From the NCBI RefSeq assembly GCF_052324685.1, contig NC_135224.1, positions 20,113,412 to 20,177,411 on the forward strand: a DNA stretch of 64,000 nt. The letters run 5' to 3'. Both the position numbers and the translations under genes were made by a program. The stretch is from Brachyhypopomus gauderio (Eukaryota > Chordata > Actinopteri > Gymnotiformes > Hypopomidae). The notes below the pieces were generated by a model. It did not search any database, was not told the origin of the DNA, and saw only the letters and a list, made by a program, of their open reading frames with translations. Numbering within the stretch: the stretch's first letter is position 1; the number at the start of each line of letters is the position of its first letter. This document shows, one piece after another, positions 1-28,500 of the stretch.

Positions 1-271
1 AGCGAGTCCGCGAGGGCTTTCTGCTCCGCGAGCGAATACGTGTTGTCCTTTATCAGACAGGCACACACTGAGGGCAGATTAGCAATGAGGGGCTCTCAGA
101 GGCTGATTGGAACAGGATAAGGGTGCCATAATGGTATTCATGTCCAACTCTTTTCATGAGAGATCTCTGAGCCTTCGGGAGCCCGGGTTGTTCTCAGAGT
201 GTGACGACTGTTGAGTCAAATGTCTGCAATGGCATATTTTTTATGAAAGACAAATCTTGTTTGTTTTTTAG

Positions 272-16929
<16,658 letters not shown>

Positions 16930-19900
16930 CGAGGGTGTTTTGGGTGGGGGGGGGGGGGGGCGGGACTTAGCAAAAGAACTGGAGAAGGAGGCGGAGAACT
17001 GTAGGAACCCCGACACGAAAGGACCGCGTGTACGACATGTTGGCTGGACCAAGACCAAGGGTTCAGCCTAAGCAATACGCCATTTGAACATTAGGATGGC
17101 AAACCAAGACAGGACACGAGACGGTGAGACACAGCAATCAAACGAAATAAGGGACAAGACTGTGGATGTCCCCACACGTTTCAAAATAAAGCAGGACATT
17201 ATTACAGGTCTATTGCAGGACATTAGCGGGGCTAGTGTAGTTTCTGTAGTAGTTCTTTTTAGCAGTACACTGTTAAAGCGCAAAGGTTTATGGGAAGCCA
17301 GTGTTCGAGCTCATGGACCCATAGCCATTGCACCTGGCAAGAGCGCCAGTCTTTCAGGAAGTCAGTGTTTGTCCAATAGGAAGACAGAACCTCTTTTCAC
17401 TGCATATGTAATAGCGACTTATGCATTTAACGGTGGTGTGCGCATCACTAATATTTCAAACGGCTTACATCAAGGACATTCTTAAACCCTTTAACGATTT
17501 GTAGCGTGATTGAACTGGACAGCCTGTGTAGGAATAAATATCTTCCTCTGTTCTGATTATCGACTTAAATCCTGAACTGTTATCTCATTTCTAGAAAATG
17601 TGTGTTTGTTTTTAAGGCACTTTCACATAGATGGTCAAATTACAGGAAAGCAATATGAGCTGAAACAAATGGTTGTCTTTCTTTCTTTCTTTCCTTCATT
17701 CATTCTCTCCCATTCTTATTTTGTCTTAGGCTAGTTCACAGATGTTGTTAGCCATTAGCTTTAGCCGTACGCTCCACAGGTCCATAACATTAGACACCTT
17801 CCTCATGGTTACAGTCGATAGCCACACTGGCTGTGGTCGTGCTATATATGCCCTGTCAATATGGTTTGTCAATGTACGCCATTTCAGTAGCAGGTTTATG
17901 GTCCATATTGACACTGATATGAAATAGAAGGTTGTCATATTTAACTCAGGGCTGAGAGGGATGGTTATGGCGTCAGGGACCATCAGAGCTGTCCTGCCAT
18001 TTAAAGTCTCGTTCTTTACGGTTGGCTGTCATGGTGCCTCCCAGCTCTGTGCTGTGGGATGTGAGCTATGCGGTCTTATGTAACAGGAAACTGTTCTGGG
18101 ATCAGTGGACACCCCCCCCCCCCCCCCAGAGCCTTCGTAGTGTTAGCGTCCGTCTTGCTCGCCGCTGACGAATGTTTCTCACGCTGTCGTTGACACAAAC
18201 CGGGGAGGGAGAGTAAAAGCGGTTCGCTCCGTAACTTCGGAGCACGGCCGCGTCGCCCTTCGGTGCGGCCGAGGCTGGAACCACCAAACAAACGTCACGT
18301 CTTCCGCGCGCCGGGCCGCCGTCCAGCGAGCGGCCCACGTTGCCACGGTGATGCTGTGGGCCCAGGCTGGAAGCCTCAACCCCGAGGGCAGATGGAGCGG
18401 GACATGAGGTGAAGGAAGAGAAATGACAAATGATAGTTGCCTGGCGACAGTTGTCAGGGAGACGGAGCGTGACTCTGCTTGGTTTGACTCAGAATTTCTT
18501 ACTATGTTTGTTTGTTCAGCCGGGACCGAAACTGTTGGAGTGGAATCGCAGTCTGCAAACAGTCAGTGTACAACAAATGTGAACACACACACACACAGAG
18601 TAAATTAACCCAACAATTTGACACCAAGAAATGATGTAAGACTTGACTAACAAATGTGTCAATCATTTGAAACAGATCTGTAACCCAAATGGCGTAGTAG
18701 CAAACTGAGCTTCCCTTTATAGACAAAAGAAGAACATAAAGTCTGATTCATGTCTGATTACTGTTGGAAATTGGATACTGAATTCAAGCATCATACGAGT
18801 TCAGTCTGTGTCCTCTCTTTAATAATGTATTCGAGGGAGTGGAAACTGATCACATACGAGTGTTAGACTTTGGTCTGAAACCGAAACGTGTGCAGGGTTC
18901 GGGTGTCACGTGCGGCACTGTGTGTTGATCTGGACAGTGCCGAACGTAAGATCACGTGACTTCTTCTCACGAGAGAGTGGAGCACTCTGTCCCAAAGGTC
19001 ATCACTCTATCATAAAGGCAACCACCCTGTCCCAAAGGTCACTACTTTATCCCAAAGGTCACTGAGCCTTCAGCGGTGACTTGTCCGCAAGCCAAATTCA
19101 TAAACGTCAGAAGTCCCATCAAAGCTAAGCGCTCTAAATGTAGCATGAAGCCAAAATCTGAGACCATATGACATAGAATAAATACTAGTTATAATAAAAC
19201 AGAGTTTCATCCAGAGACATGTTCACTGTCATTAGGCCAACACAATAAGCTCTCAGATTATTTTTCAAGTAACAACCTGGAATGGCTAATGAATACTTTA
19301 AACGTCCTGAGTAATGGCGTATCGCTGTTGATGCCTGACAGAACTTCTGATGCAGAAATGTGGTTGAGAGCTTCAGTCAAAAATGTGTGGAAACTCTAAA
19401 ATGTTTATCAATAAAACATGGCACCATGTCATCATCGCTGATGATCATTTTGAAGAATCTGCAAAGCCATCTCAGATTTGGAGAATGAACATTCCTAAGA
19501 CTGAACTACGACTGGTCATCGTGCGAACTTTATCGATCGTCAGACGCAGGATATAATTTACTTCACGTTGCCATCTTGTGGCACGAATATGTCACTACAT
19601 TAAAATTGTAAAACAATGAATAATTTTTGTAGGCATTCGGAGGTTTCATTACAACGGGTGATGATACAGCGTGTTTTTCCGGACGCACTCGACACAGTAG
19701 GCTACCGCCGGTGCCACGTATCGCGTGTGGACCTGCCACGCAGGTTTCGGGCCAAGCTCAGGTCCACTCAGCACACGTGCAGGCCACAGAGCCCGTGTGG
19801 ATCTCCTGGTGTTCCAGGCACAGCTGGTGTATGGTGAGACCCTGCGTTCTCCAGAAGCTGCTCTCACACACCCCGCAGCCGTCGGGTCGATGTGTTTAGG

Positions 19901-22400
19901 AACAAGTGCACGTCCAGCTGGGCCGAAACTCCGGGGAACGGGCCCGGTACGCACGAGCACGTATTCAGACAGAAACTGTATCCTGCAACGGCATTTGGCT
20001 TCCAGGAAATCAATCAAACTCCAGTTCTTTTTGTCCTGGATTTACTAAAATAAGCACAGTTTAAAGTTATCAGTGTATTAACCAAATAACCATCATCCAC
20101 GGTCTTTGTATGGATATTGTAGGGGAGTAAATAAAAATCATAGCAGTTCGTCTCTAGTGTGCATGTCCTCAAATGAAGATCAACCTCTTGGCAGGTCTTC
20201 TGCCTGTAAGAAGGTAGAACTTCACTAGGTGTTTCTTTCGCTAAGCACTGTTGGTTTCATTTGAGTGAAAATGGAGACATATGCAAGCCCAGCTGTAGTT
20301 GACCATCTCGCAGTCTCTAAATCTGCCCATTTATAGTTACTGCTGTATGAACTCTCCGGTTTAGTTCAGGGTTCCCTTCTTCACTGCCACGGCGCGAGCT
20401 GCCCCATGACCACATAATCTGGGATTATGTGGCGTCTGGTTGATTGACCAGGCCCATACGGGACTGTAGCACCACCTGCAGGCGAGAACCCGACATAACT
20501 ACACGTTTAATTATCAAGACCAAAGAAACAATTACTTCACTACCTCTCTTTACAAATTTTGATTGGGGGAGGGGGGGGGGGGGGGGTTCTTATTAGGTTT
20601 ATGTACATATTTGCCTAGATTTGTCCACCACTGAATATGATTTTTAAAGTAAATATCCTGGTATTTCTGAAAAGATCCATTTTGACCTTTGACACAACAA
20701 GGATTTTGTGGAGTCAGTCAGCACCTGCAGTTCTCCAGAAGTATCTGCAGACGTATCACAGTGATATGAAGCATCCACAGCTATCACTGTGGTTAACTGT
20801 AGGCCTTCGGGGCATTGTGGCTACGAGGATACAAACGCTGGCTGCCCCGTGATGAAACGCTGGCTGTTCCCTCTCTCTCCTCTGCTGAACGTGTTTCGTT
20901 TCTAGTACGGTGTGTGTCTCACAGTCCCTGCACTGTGTCACACACTGCACCAGAGCACAAATACACCAGTCAAGTTGCATTTAGTCTATTTAGCACAATG
21001 GGCTGGGAGTCGATCTTTCCATTTGAGGAATATATACTGGTGTAATTAGTGGAATGCAATAGCAGAGTCTTTTTTCACTCATAAAAATGGAAACTCACAA
21101 TAAAAAAATCCAAAAATTATGCCATTTACTCCAATTAGTGTGTAATATCTTATACTTAAGCATTCTAACACTAATTGCATATTGCTTTTTAATTCAAAAT
21201 AATTCAAATGCACTTCGATGCAAATAACTCAAATTGATTTTTTTTCTTATTATTTTTGGCATCATGCAGCTGAAACTTTTAATTAGGCCTTGAAACATTA
21301 AAGCTGCTGTATATAAGGCACAGTGCGACAGTGAATTGCAGGAAACCCCAGATGCAGCCCAAATACACATTCGTTTCAAATTAAAAATATTTTAATCTCA
21401 TTATAATAACCTACATATAAAAATCTTTCCCAAGACTTTGCGTTTGTGCCTGTTTGTTTGATATGCCATCAGAACATGAAAGACGTGCTGATATCAACGT
21501 AGATTTTCCCGTCTTTAATTAAAGACTTTTTGTGTGGATTAATGCTGTTTGTAAGCGTGTGCACGTCTGCGCTGGAATCACGCGGAGCAAAGCACGAGTG
21601 GAGCAACAGAGAAGGTAAACAAATCCATGAGAAGGACAAACAACCAATCAGGCCAGCCGGGAACAGGACGCAGCTTCAGGACTGGCCCAGCACTGGGGGA
21701 AGGGGGCGGGTCAGTAGGTCTTGTTGACCAATGAGGGACAGTGTCATCACGTACACGCGTGAACGCGGCAGGACGTGACAGAAAACCAGCGCATGCGCGG
21801 AAGGAACACGCTGGTGCTCTCGTTTTAGTGACCCGCGGGGATGGCAGTATAGCAGTACACGCTGTACTGGGGCAAGTGGGGCACGGCCCTGACCCGGTAT
21901 CTTGCCACCATGTGGAATGGGGCAGAATTATGTATTTGCTATTAAAAGAGGCACACTCCTCCCACTCTGGTGATCTTTCATCTTCTCCCTCCTGTCATGA
22001 GAAAACAGTTTCTGCATTTTAATACTGTCAAAGGTACACAGGTTAATTCCTCAGAGGTATAAAACTACCTGTGAATTATAAAGATTATGTTGGCATTATC
22101 AGGTCCTGCTCGCTGGATAACGCAGTAGTTCACTGGTTTTTAGACACTTTACAAGCCTGTCCAAGTTAGCAGTGCTCATCTGGTTAACATATTCAACACC
22201 TTTTCTTTAGCAAGTAGTCATGTTTGTGGACCAATGTGTTTTAAGATGTGATTGAAACTGAAAAAGTTAAATTCATTAAATAAATGCTATTGGAACTTTG
22301 TGATTAGGACGATGTGTTGAAACAAATGAAAACCTTAGTAGGTTCTTTGTGCAATCATGTACCTGTGATGTGTTAGACTGATGGTTAAAATTTGTAGGTT
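16930..22400. other. Spacer between rem2 and copb2, no gene seen
   Basis: The rem2 3' UTR probably starts this region; AATAAA-type signals occur near 17187 and 17535. A CpG-dense patch lies at 18160-18350 and a C run at 18112-18127. Three AAAGGTCA motifs occur at 18994-19061. A minus-strand stretch near 19800-19890 loosely resembles one C2H2 zinc finger but is closed by stops on both sides. A G run lies at 20565-20586. I recognise no coding exon. Confidence 0.6.
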
Positions 22401-22528
22401 GATTCTTTAAATGTATTTATTTAGTCTGGAGGATCAAAAGACTGAAGTTGCAGAAAGCTTTATGTAAGATGAGAGGCTCACAGCAGATAAAGAGACGTGA
22501 GAAAACCACACGTTGAGATTGATGATGG

Positions 22529-22534
22529 TTTATT
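22529..22534 (-). terminator. Candidate poly(A) signal of copb2
   Basis: AATAAA on the minus strand, about 340 bp downstream of the copb2 stop codon. A second AATAAA lies near 22411. Choice between them is inferred from position only. Confidence 0.5.
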
Positions 22535-22872
22535 ATGAGTGAGTGGATTATCGAGCTTCTGTGGTCAGAAAAACATGAAGGTAAAATATACACTTTGATG
22601 TCTAGGAAAAGCAAGAAAGAAAAAAAAAACCATTTAAAGGCCCTGCGTCACGTACAAAATATAAACTCAAGACGACACAAATAGTTCTCCGACTGCTCAC
22701 ACGGCCTGTCCTCATGTCCCGAGAGATGTCTCGTCTTCATCTGGGTGCACATTAGATACACGCACCTGTTCCAAGGACATAGGGACAGAAACGTCTCTGT
22801 CTCTTAAAAAGGACATAGGGACAGAAACGTCTTGGTCTCTTAAATTAAAGTCAGCACTACAGAATCTGGCTT

Positions 22873-23282
22873 TCAGTCGTCTAAGAAATCGTCGTCCAGG
22901 TTGACGTCCGAGGTGTCGATGTCGTCAAGCTCCAAGTTGTCCAAGTCGTCTTCCAGTTCCTCCAGAGTCTACAGGCAAAAACGGGAAAAGTGTTAAGACG
23001 AACCTCACCTTCGCGGAAGGACTTCTGAAGGAAACGTCACTGGAACGGGGTTCTTGCTCTCTGGAAGAGCTGCAGGAAGTATCGTGAGCATGCGTAGAAG
23101 ATGAACGCTCCGGTACCTTTTCCTTCAGGTCTCGGGTGGGTGTGCTGGGTTTCTCCTCTTCCTTGGTGTGTTCAGGGTGTGACGCAGCCGCACTGGACGC
23201 GGGATCAGGAACGGCAGCCCAGACCGAGGCAGGAACCGGCCCCTCCAGGTCCGCAGACTCAGGGCCAGCCGTCTGTGGCACG

Positions 23283-23342
<60 letters not shown>

Positions 23343-23843
23343 GAGGTAGGTGGGTCTAAACAATGCCTACAGGACAATATGAGCTCATTTCATATGCGAC
23401 TGGTAACTGCTGTACCTGTGTAGGGGCGGGGCAAGTGCCCTTGGGCTCGTAGCCATTGGCCTCCTCCAGCACAACACGCTCCTCATTGGGCTAGAACAGA
23501 CAGAGCCAGACGGGCGTCAGTGAACACGCCGCTCACACGACACCATCACAGAAGCGTCCAGTTCCAGCTCGAGGGCGCCCTCGCTCAAGCTCCGCCCCCA
23601 GGGTTTTCGAGGCAGTGAGGATGAGGAGGGATGAAGAGTGGACTCACTGTGACTAGGGGGTAGTCTGTGGCCGGACGGCTCTTGCCCAGACACGTCTCGC
23701 GCAGGTACTGCTCAGCCGTGAAGGACTCCTTCAGGCCCGGGAACAGGTTCTCGTACTCTGTGGGGTCGGCCAGGGACTCGGCCGCCTTCTGGTTCACCTT
23801 GGACAAGCTCTCCCTCCACAGCTTTACCACTCTATGCAAAGCA

Positions 23844-23898
<55 letters not shown>

Positions 23899-25539
23899 AT
23901 TACTATCTTCATAGGTCTGCACCATTGGTCTGTATATTACTGAACACACATACTGTTGTACAACACTTGAAATGCATGATGGGAAAATTTAGTCCACACA
24001 CCCACACACACATTCATCTACTAAATGTTGTTAAAAGCCTGGCTGGTGAGGGTGTGTCCCCACAGAGCAAGTCCCCGTGTAGAGGGACCACTGTGAGGGC
24101 CGTAGCCGTGTGATGAGGGTCGGAGGAGGCACCTGGACACTTGGCTGGGGAGGTAGGTCCGGGCGAGGAAGGCAGCCTCGGGTAGACGGTTGGTCCGGAT
24201 CAGGAGCTCCAGACACTGGTCCAGTCTGGGGGGGGGACGAGACCGCAACATAAACGTCCCTCCATCAAAACGCAAGACAAACTACACGGGCCACGTTTAG
24301 TTTAAGACACATCAGACGGACATCGTGGTGAACCCTGAGTCACTCACTTGCCCTGCAGGAAGTAGGTCATGAAGGCCACGTTGTTTTTGCCGTCGCGCTC
24401 GGCGCCCTCCGCCAGTTTGCTCACCATGGTGGCGTTGCCGGAGGCGGTGGCCAAAAGAAGCAGGCCGCCGTAGTCCTGGGCGTGGTGGAGGCACTCCTGC
24501 GCCAGCCCGAACTGGCACTTACTGATGGCCAACTCCGCCAGCTGCTTCCACTTCTGCTCCGACTGTAGAGGACGGAGCCAAACGTCAGACCTCTGGGTCA
24601 CGGGGCCTGGACTCTGGGCCAAAACGGCACTAATCCCACAGCTGGGATTGAACCCATTAAACCCACTAAACCCAACAAGCCCCATGGGAATGTGCCACCA
24701 GCCCAAATCGAGGGGCATTCGAGTAAAGGGTTTGATAACCAGGCTGTCCGTTCCCTACTACAAATCTTACCTCTGCTTCCACAGCTAGCTGGTAGGCGAT
24801 CTTCAGTTCTCCCAACTGTAGCGCGAGCTCGAACCTGTGCTCTGGGTCGGTGGACACGGCTAGAGCTTGCTGCTTGAAGCCCTGTAGACCAACACAGTAA
24901 TGTCGCTCCTGAGTCAACAATGGACCTACGAGTAAAATGTGCCTAAACACCTTAACATCACCGCGTCCCCGTTCTATCGCGTGGAGGACGTCGTACCTGC
25001 TTCTCCAGGAAGTGGGCCACTCGGGTCCTCTGCTCCTTCGGGATGGTGGGCAGAACCTTGTCGGCCATGCCAAAGTCTCGCCGCATCACGGCTGTCTGGT
25101 ATTCCAGCACGGACACCAGGAGAGAGTAGCTCACGATGTTCAGCTCCTTGTCTCCCAGATACAGGCGGTCGTCCTTCGGGATGTAGCCCAGCAGGTACAT
25201 GGTCCTGTGGAGACGACCTCAGGGTCAGGGGCTGATCTGAGACCAGCTCGGGGTCAGGGTTGCGGGCTGAAATGAACCCAGCTCCAGGTCGGGAGCTGAT
25301 CTGAGACCAGCTCAGGGTCGAGGTTGGGGGATGAATTGAGACTAACAGAAATAAAATGGCCCCATCAATCTTATTTAAGCCAGTTCAATAAGACGTCCGT
25401 AACTGCACCTGTCCAGATGAGCGATGGTGACGATTTCTCCTCCTACGTAATAGTTCAGCCGGTTGACAGAGCTGGTGTAGATGAAGCAATCCCCCACCCA
25501 CAAGCCTGTCTTTACTATTTCCTGTATCTCTCCTTGAAC

Positions 25540-25598
<59 letters not shown>

Positions 25599-28500
25599 GG
25601 TTGGTTGGAAACTAAAAGACCACACCACACAGTTCACAAAAAAACAAGTCATGACAAGTCATCAACTCATGATTAAAGAAGATGCCACTGGGTAGTCCAA
25701 CCTCGAAGGCGTCCTCGATGCCGTCTTCAGTGACGCCCTCGTTGGACTCTTGTGACGCGGCTACTTTGTCTGCCAGGTAGCGAAGGATGAAGAAGGATTC
25801 TTCCGTAGCGATACACACCAGCTCTCCAGAGTCTGACCAGAAGATCTGAACCACACACACAGACACACACACACGGCTCAGACAGGCTCTGGCATCAAAA
25901 GGCTCCTTGTGTTAACAAGCAAGCTGGGGCCTCATGTCATTAACTGTATCCTCATGGTGGCTCAGCCCGTGTTCTGGAGACTAACCCCCAGGATCCTGGT
26001 ACAGACACCCGTGTTCCCTGCCGTCCGGTGCCACTGTGCTCAGCCAAACACTCATGCAGCTAAATTAGCTGCCCCCCTCTGCCATATCGATTAAGTTTAA
26101 CTGGAAGTATTTATCAAACCTAGCTTTCTTGAGCATCAGTGAGCTATGGCCATCTTGTTCAGTGTACAACACTACAGACTTCAGACCTCCCTCGCTGGAA
26201 ATAAACCGAGGGGAGGGGAGGGCCAACCGAGGCGAGGGGAGGGCCAACCGAGGGGAGGGGAGGGGAGGGCCAATCGAGGGGAGGGGAGGGGAGGGCCAAC
26301 CGAGGCGAGGCGAGGGCCAACCGAGGCGAGGGGAGGGCCAACCGAGGCGAGGGGAGGGCCAACCGAGGCGAGGGGAGGGCCAACCGAGGGGAGGGGAGGG
26401 CCAATCGAGGGGAGGGGAGGGCCAGTCGAGGGGAGGGGAGGGCCAATCGAGGGGAGGGGAGGGGAGGGCCAACCGAGGCGAGGGCCAACCGAGGCGAGGG
26501 CCAACCGAGGCGAGGGCCAACCGAGGCGAGGGGAGGGCCAACCGAGGGGAGGGGAGGGCCAACCGAGGCGAGGGGAGGGGAGGGCCAACCGAGGCGAGGG
26601 GAGGGGAGGGCCAACCGAGGCGAGGGGAGGGCCAACCGAGGCGAGGGGAGGGCCAACCGAGGCGAGGGGAGGGGAGGGCCAACCGAGGCGAGGGGAGGGC
26701 CAACCGAGGCGAGGGGAGGGCCAACCGAGGCGAGGGGAGGGCCAACCGAGGCGAGGGGAGGGCCAACCGAGGCGAGGGCCAACCGAGGGGAGGGGAGGGC
26801 CAACCGAGGCGAGGGGAGGGCCAACCGAGGCGAGGCAAGGGTCATTACGTGTTTGGGTTGAATCTCGATACGGCGAATCAGCTCCGTGTTCTCCCAGTCA
26901 TAGAATGCCAAGCCGTTTACGGAGCGGACACCCAGCAGGAAACCGCCATAAATACCTGAAGCAAAAAACCACACGACCATATGCTTACAATTAACTTGAA
27001 TCCAGTACTAATTTAACTTCAAATACACAAAGTCTGTGATTTTGTCCGTCGTGAAGAAGACATTACCCTCTGCGCCAAAGTCTGGCTTCAAGGACTTCTT
27101 CTCCTTAAAGTTTTTGAAAATCTTAACCACACTGTTGCTTTCTCGGATCGCATACCTGCATACAGACATAAAGGACTGCTTGGTAATTTAACTTTCAAAT
27201 GAACACACTTAAAAAGACATCAATGACCCACACAAACCGCACCCACGCCACAGCAGCACTAATGGAAAGCAGGAGACATTTATCTCCATTTTGTAGCAGA
27301 CGAAGTCCGTTACCGTTTTGTACGTTCTATCATAGAATCATGAGCTGGTCTAGCAGACGGAGAGGACGCAGGCAGTGTACGCGTGAATGAAGAGGAAGAG
27401 TGAGGAAGACTCACTCGGAGGAATCGTGGGCCCAAACGAACTCCTGAGCCGAGCCGAAACTCTTGTTCCTCAGAGCCATGGCGGTGTAGATGATGTACTC
27501 TCCGTCTCCGCAGACCACCACGAACCTAGTCACGCACACGCAAAAGCAGACGGTTATAAACAGTCATGCAAGGTTTCCGTCGACAGGTGTGTTTACCATG
27601 GAACCAAAAACCATTTAACTCATTTAACGTAGCTTCACTCGCTGCCATCCTGTGTCACGCGCACACTTTGTGCACCCACATGGCCAGATCAGGCACACAT
27701 AACAGGGCTGGTGCATCTCTAAAAACATTCTACGCTGCCTATCTGAAAAACCCAATCAGGGAACCTAATCTAAAATAACAGTCGCGATCTTATCTAACGC
27801 AGAATGAATTAGCAAAGCGTAAAAAGCCATTTTAATCCATTTCTGGTCTAACTACATTATGGAGACACTGAAGTTGCACACTGGTGTTACAGTACTGGTT
27901 TGGCCGACTGTAATAGATGTTTGGAGCTGACCTTCCGTTGGGGTTGTGCTGGATGGTCTGAGGGTAGATCTCACAGCTGCCCATGTCTTTGACGGCCAGG
28001 GGTAGCCTCTCCCCATCTTTGATCTCCGCGTCGCCCATGGCCTTCAGGTTGGCCTGCTGCACCTCCGAGTGCTTGGCCCAGATGATCTTCCCGTTGGTGT
28101 CCATGGACATGGCGGGCTCCTCTCGGCCGAGCTGAAGAGGAACCACGTTAGCGTCGTTAGCGTGCTCGTGACAGTCACGACAGGTGGGGACGGGCGAAAA
28201 TCGCAGATGGAAACGTAACCTGCCCGGCCGTTCGCGTTACCTTGATGATGATGCTGCCTTCGTCGTAGCCGAGCGCCACGTTGTTGGAGCCACGCAGGCC
28301 GCACACGCACCAGACGCGCTCCATGCCGTAGTTGAGCGTGCTCTCCAGACGGTAGGTGCTGGAGTGCCAGATACGCACCGTGCCTGAGCGCGAGGAACAC
28401 GAGGAGATGACGTCACCAAGCAACGAATTTATGGATTCCGCTTGCTGCTAACGGCAGTAGCGCTTCTGGCGTTTGAGATCACGGGACACTCACCGTCCTC

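Noticed and set aside
1..60. CpG-rich window edge that could be an exon end
   Set aside because: Open on both strands but no P-loop or other RGK motif and no convincing splice site, so not called as the preceding rem2 exon.
19790..19900. Possible C2H2 zinc finger on the minus strand
   Set aside because: CGVC and a downstream HQLCLEH give one finger-like spacing, but stops flank a reading frame of under 40 codons and no second finger follows.
26065..26994. ORFs of 135 to 282 codons on both strands, Arg/Gly- or Pro/Ser-rich
   Set aside because: They are the G-rich minisatellite in copb2 intron 12, open on both strands because its unit lacks stops.
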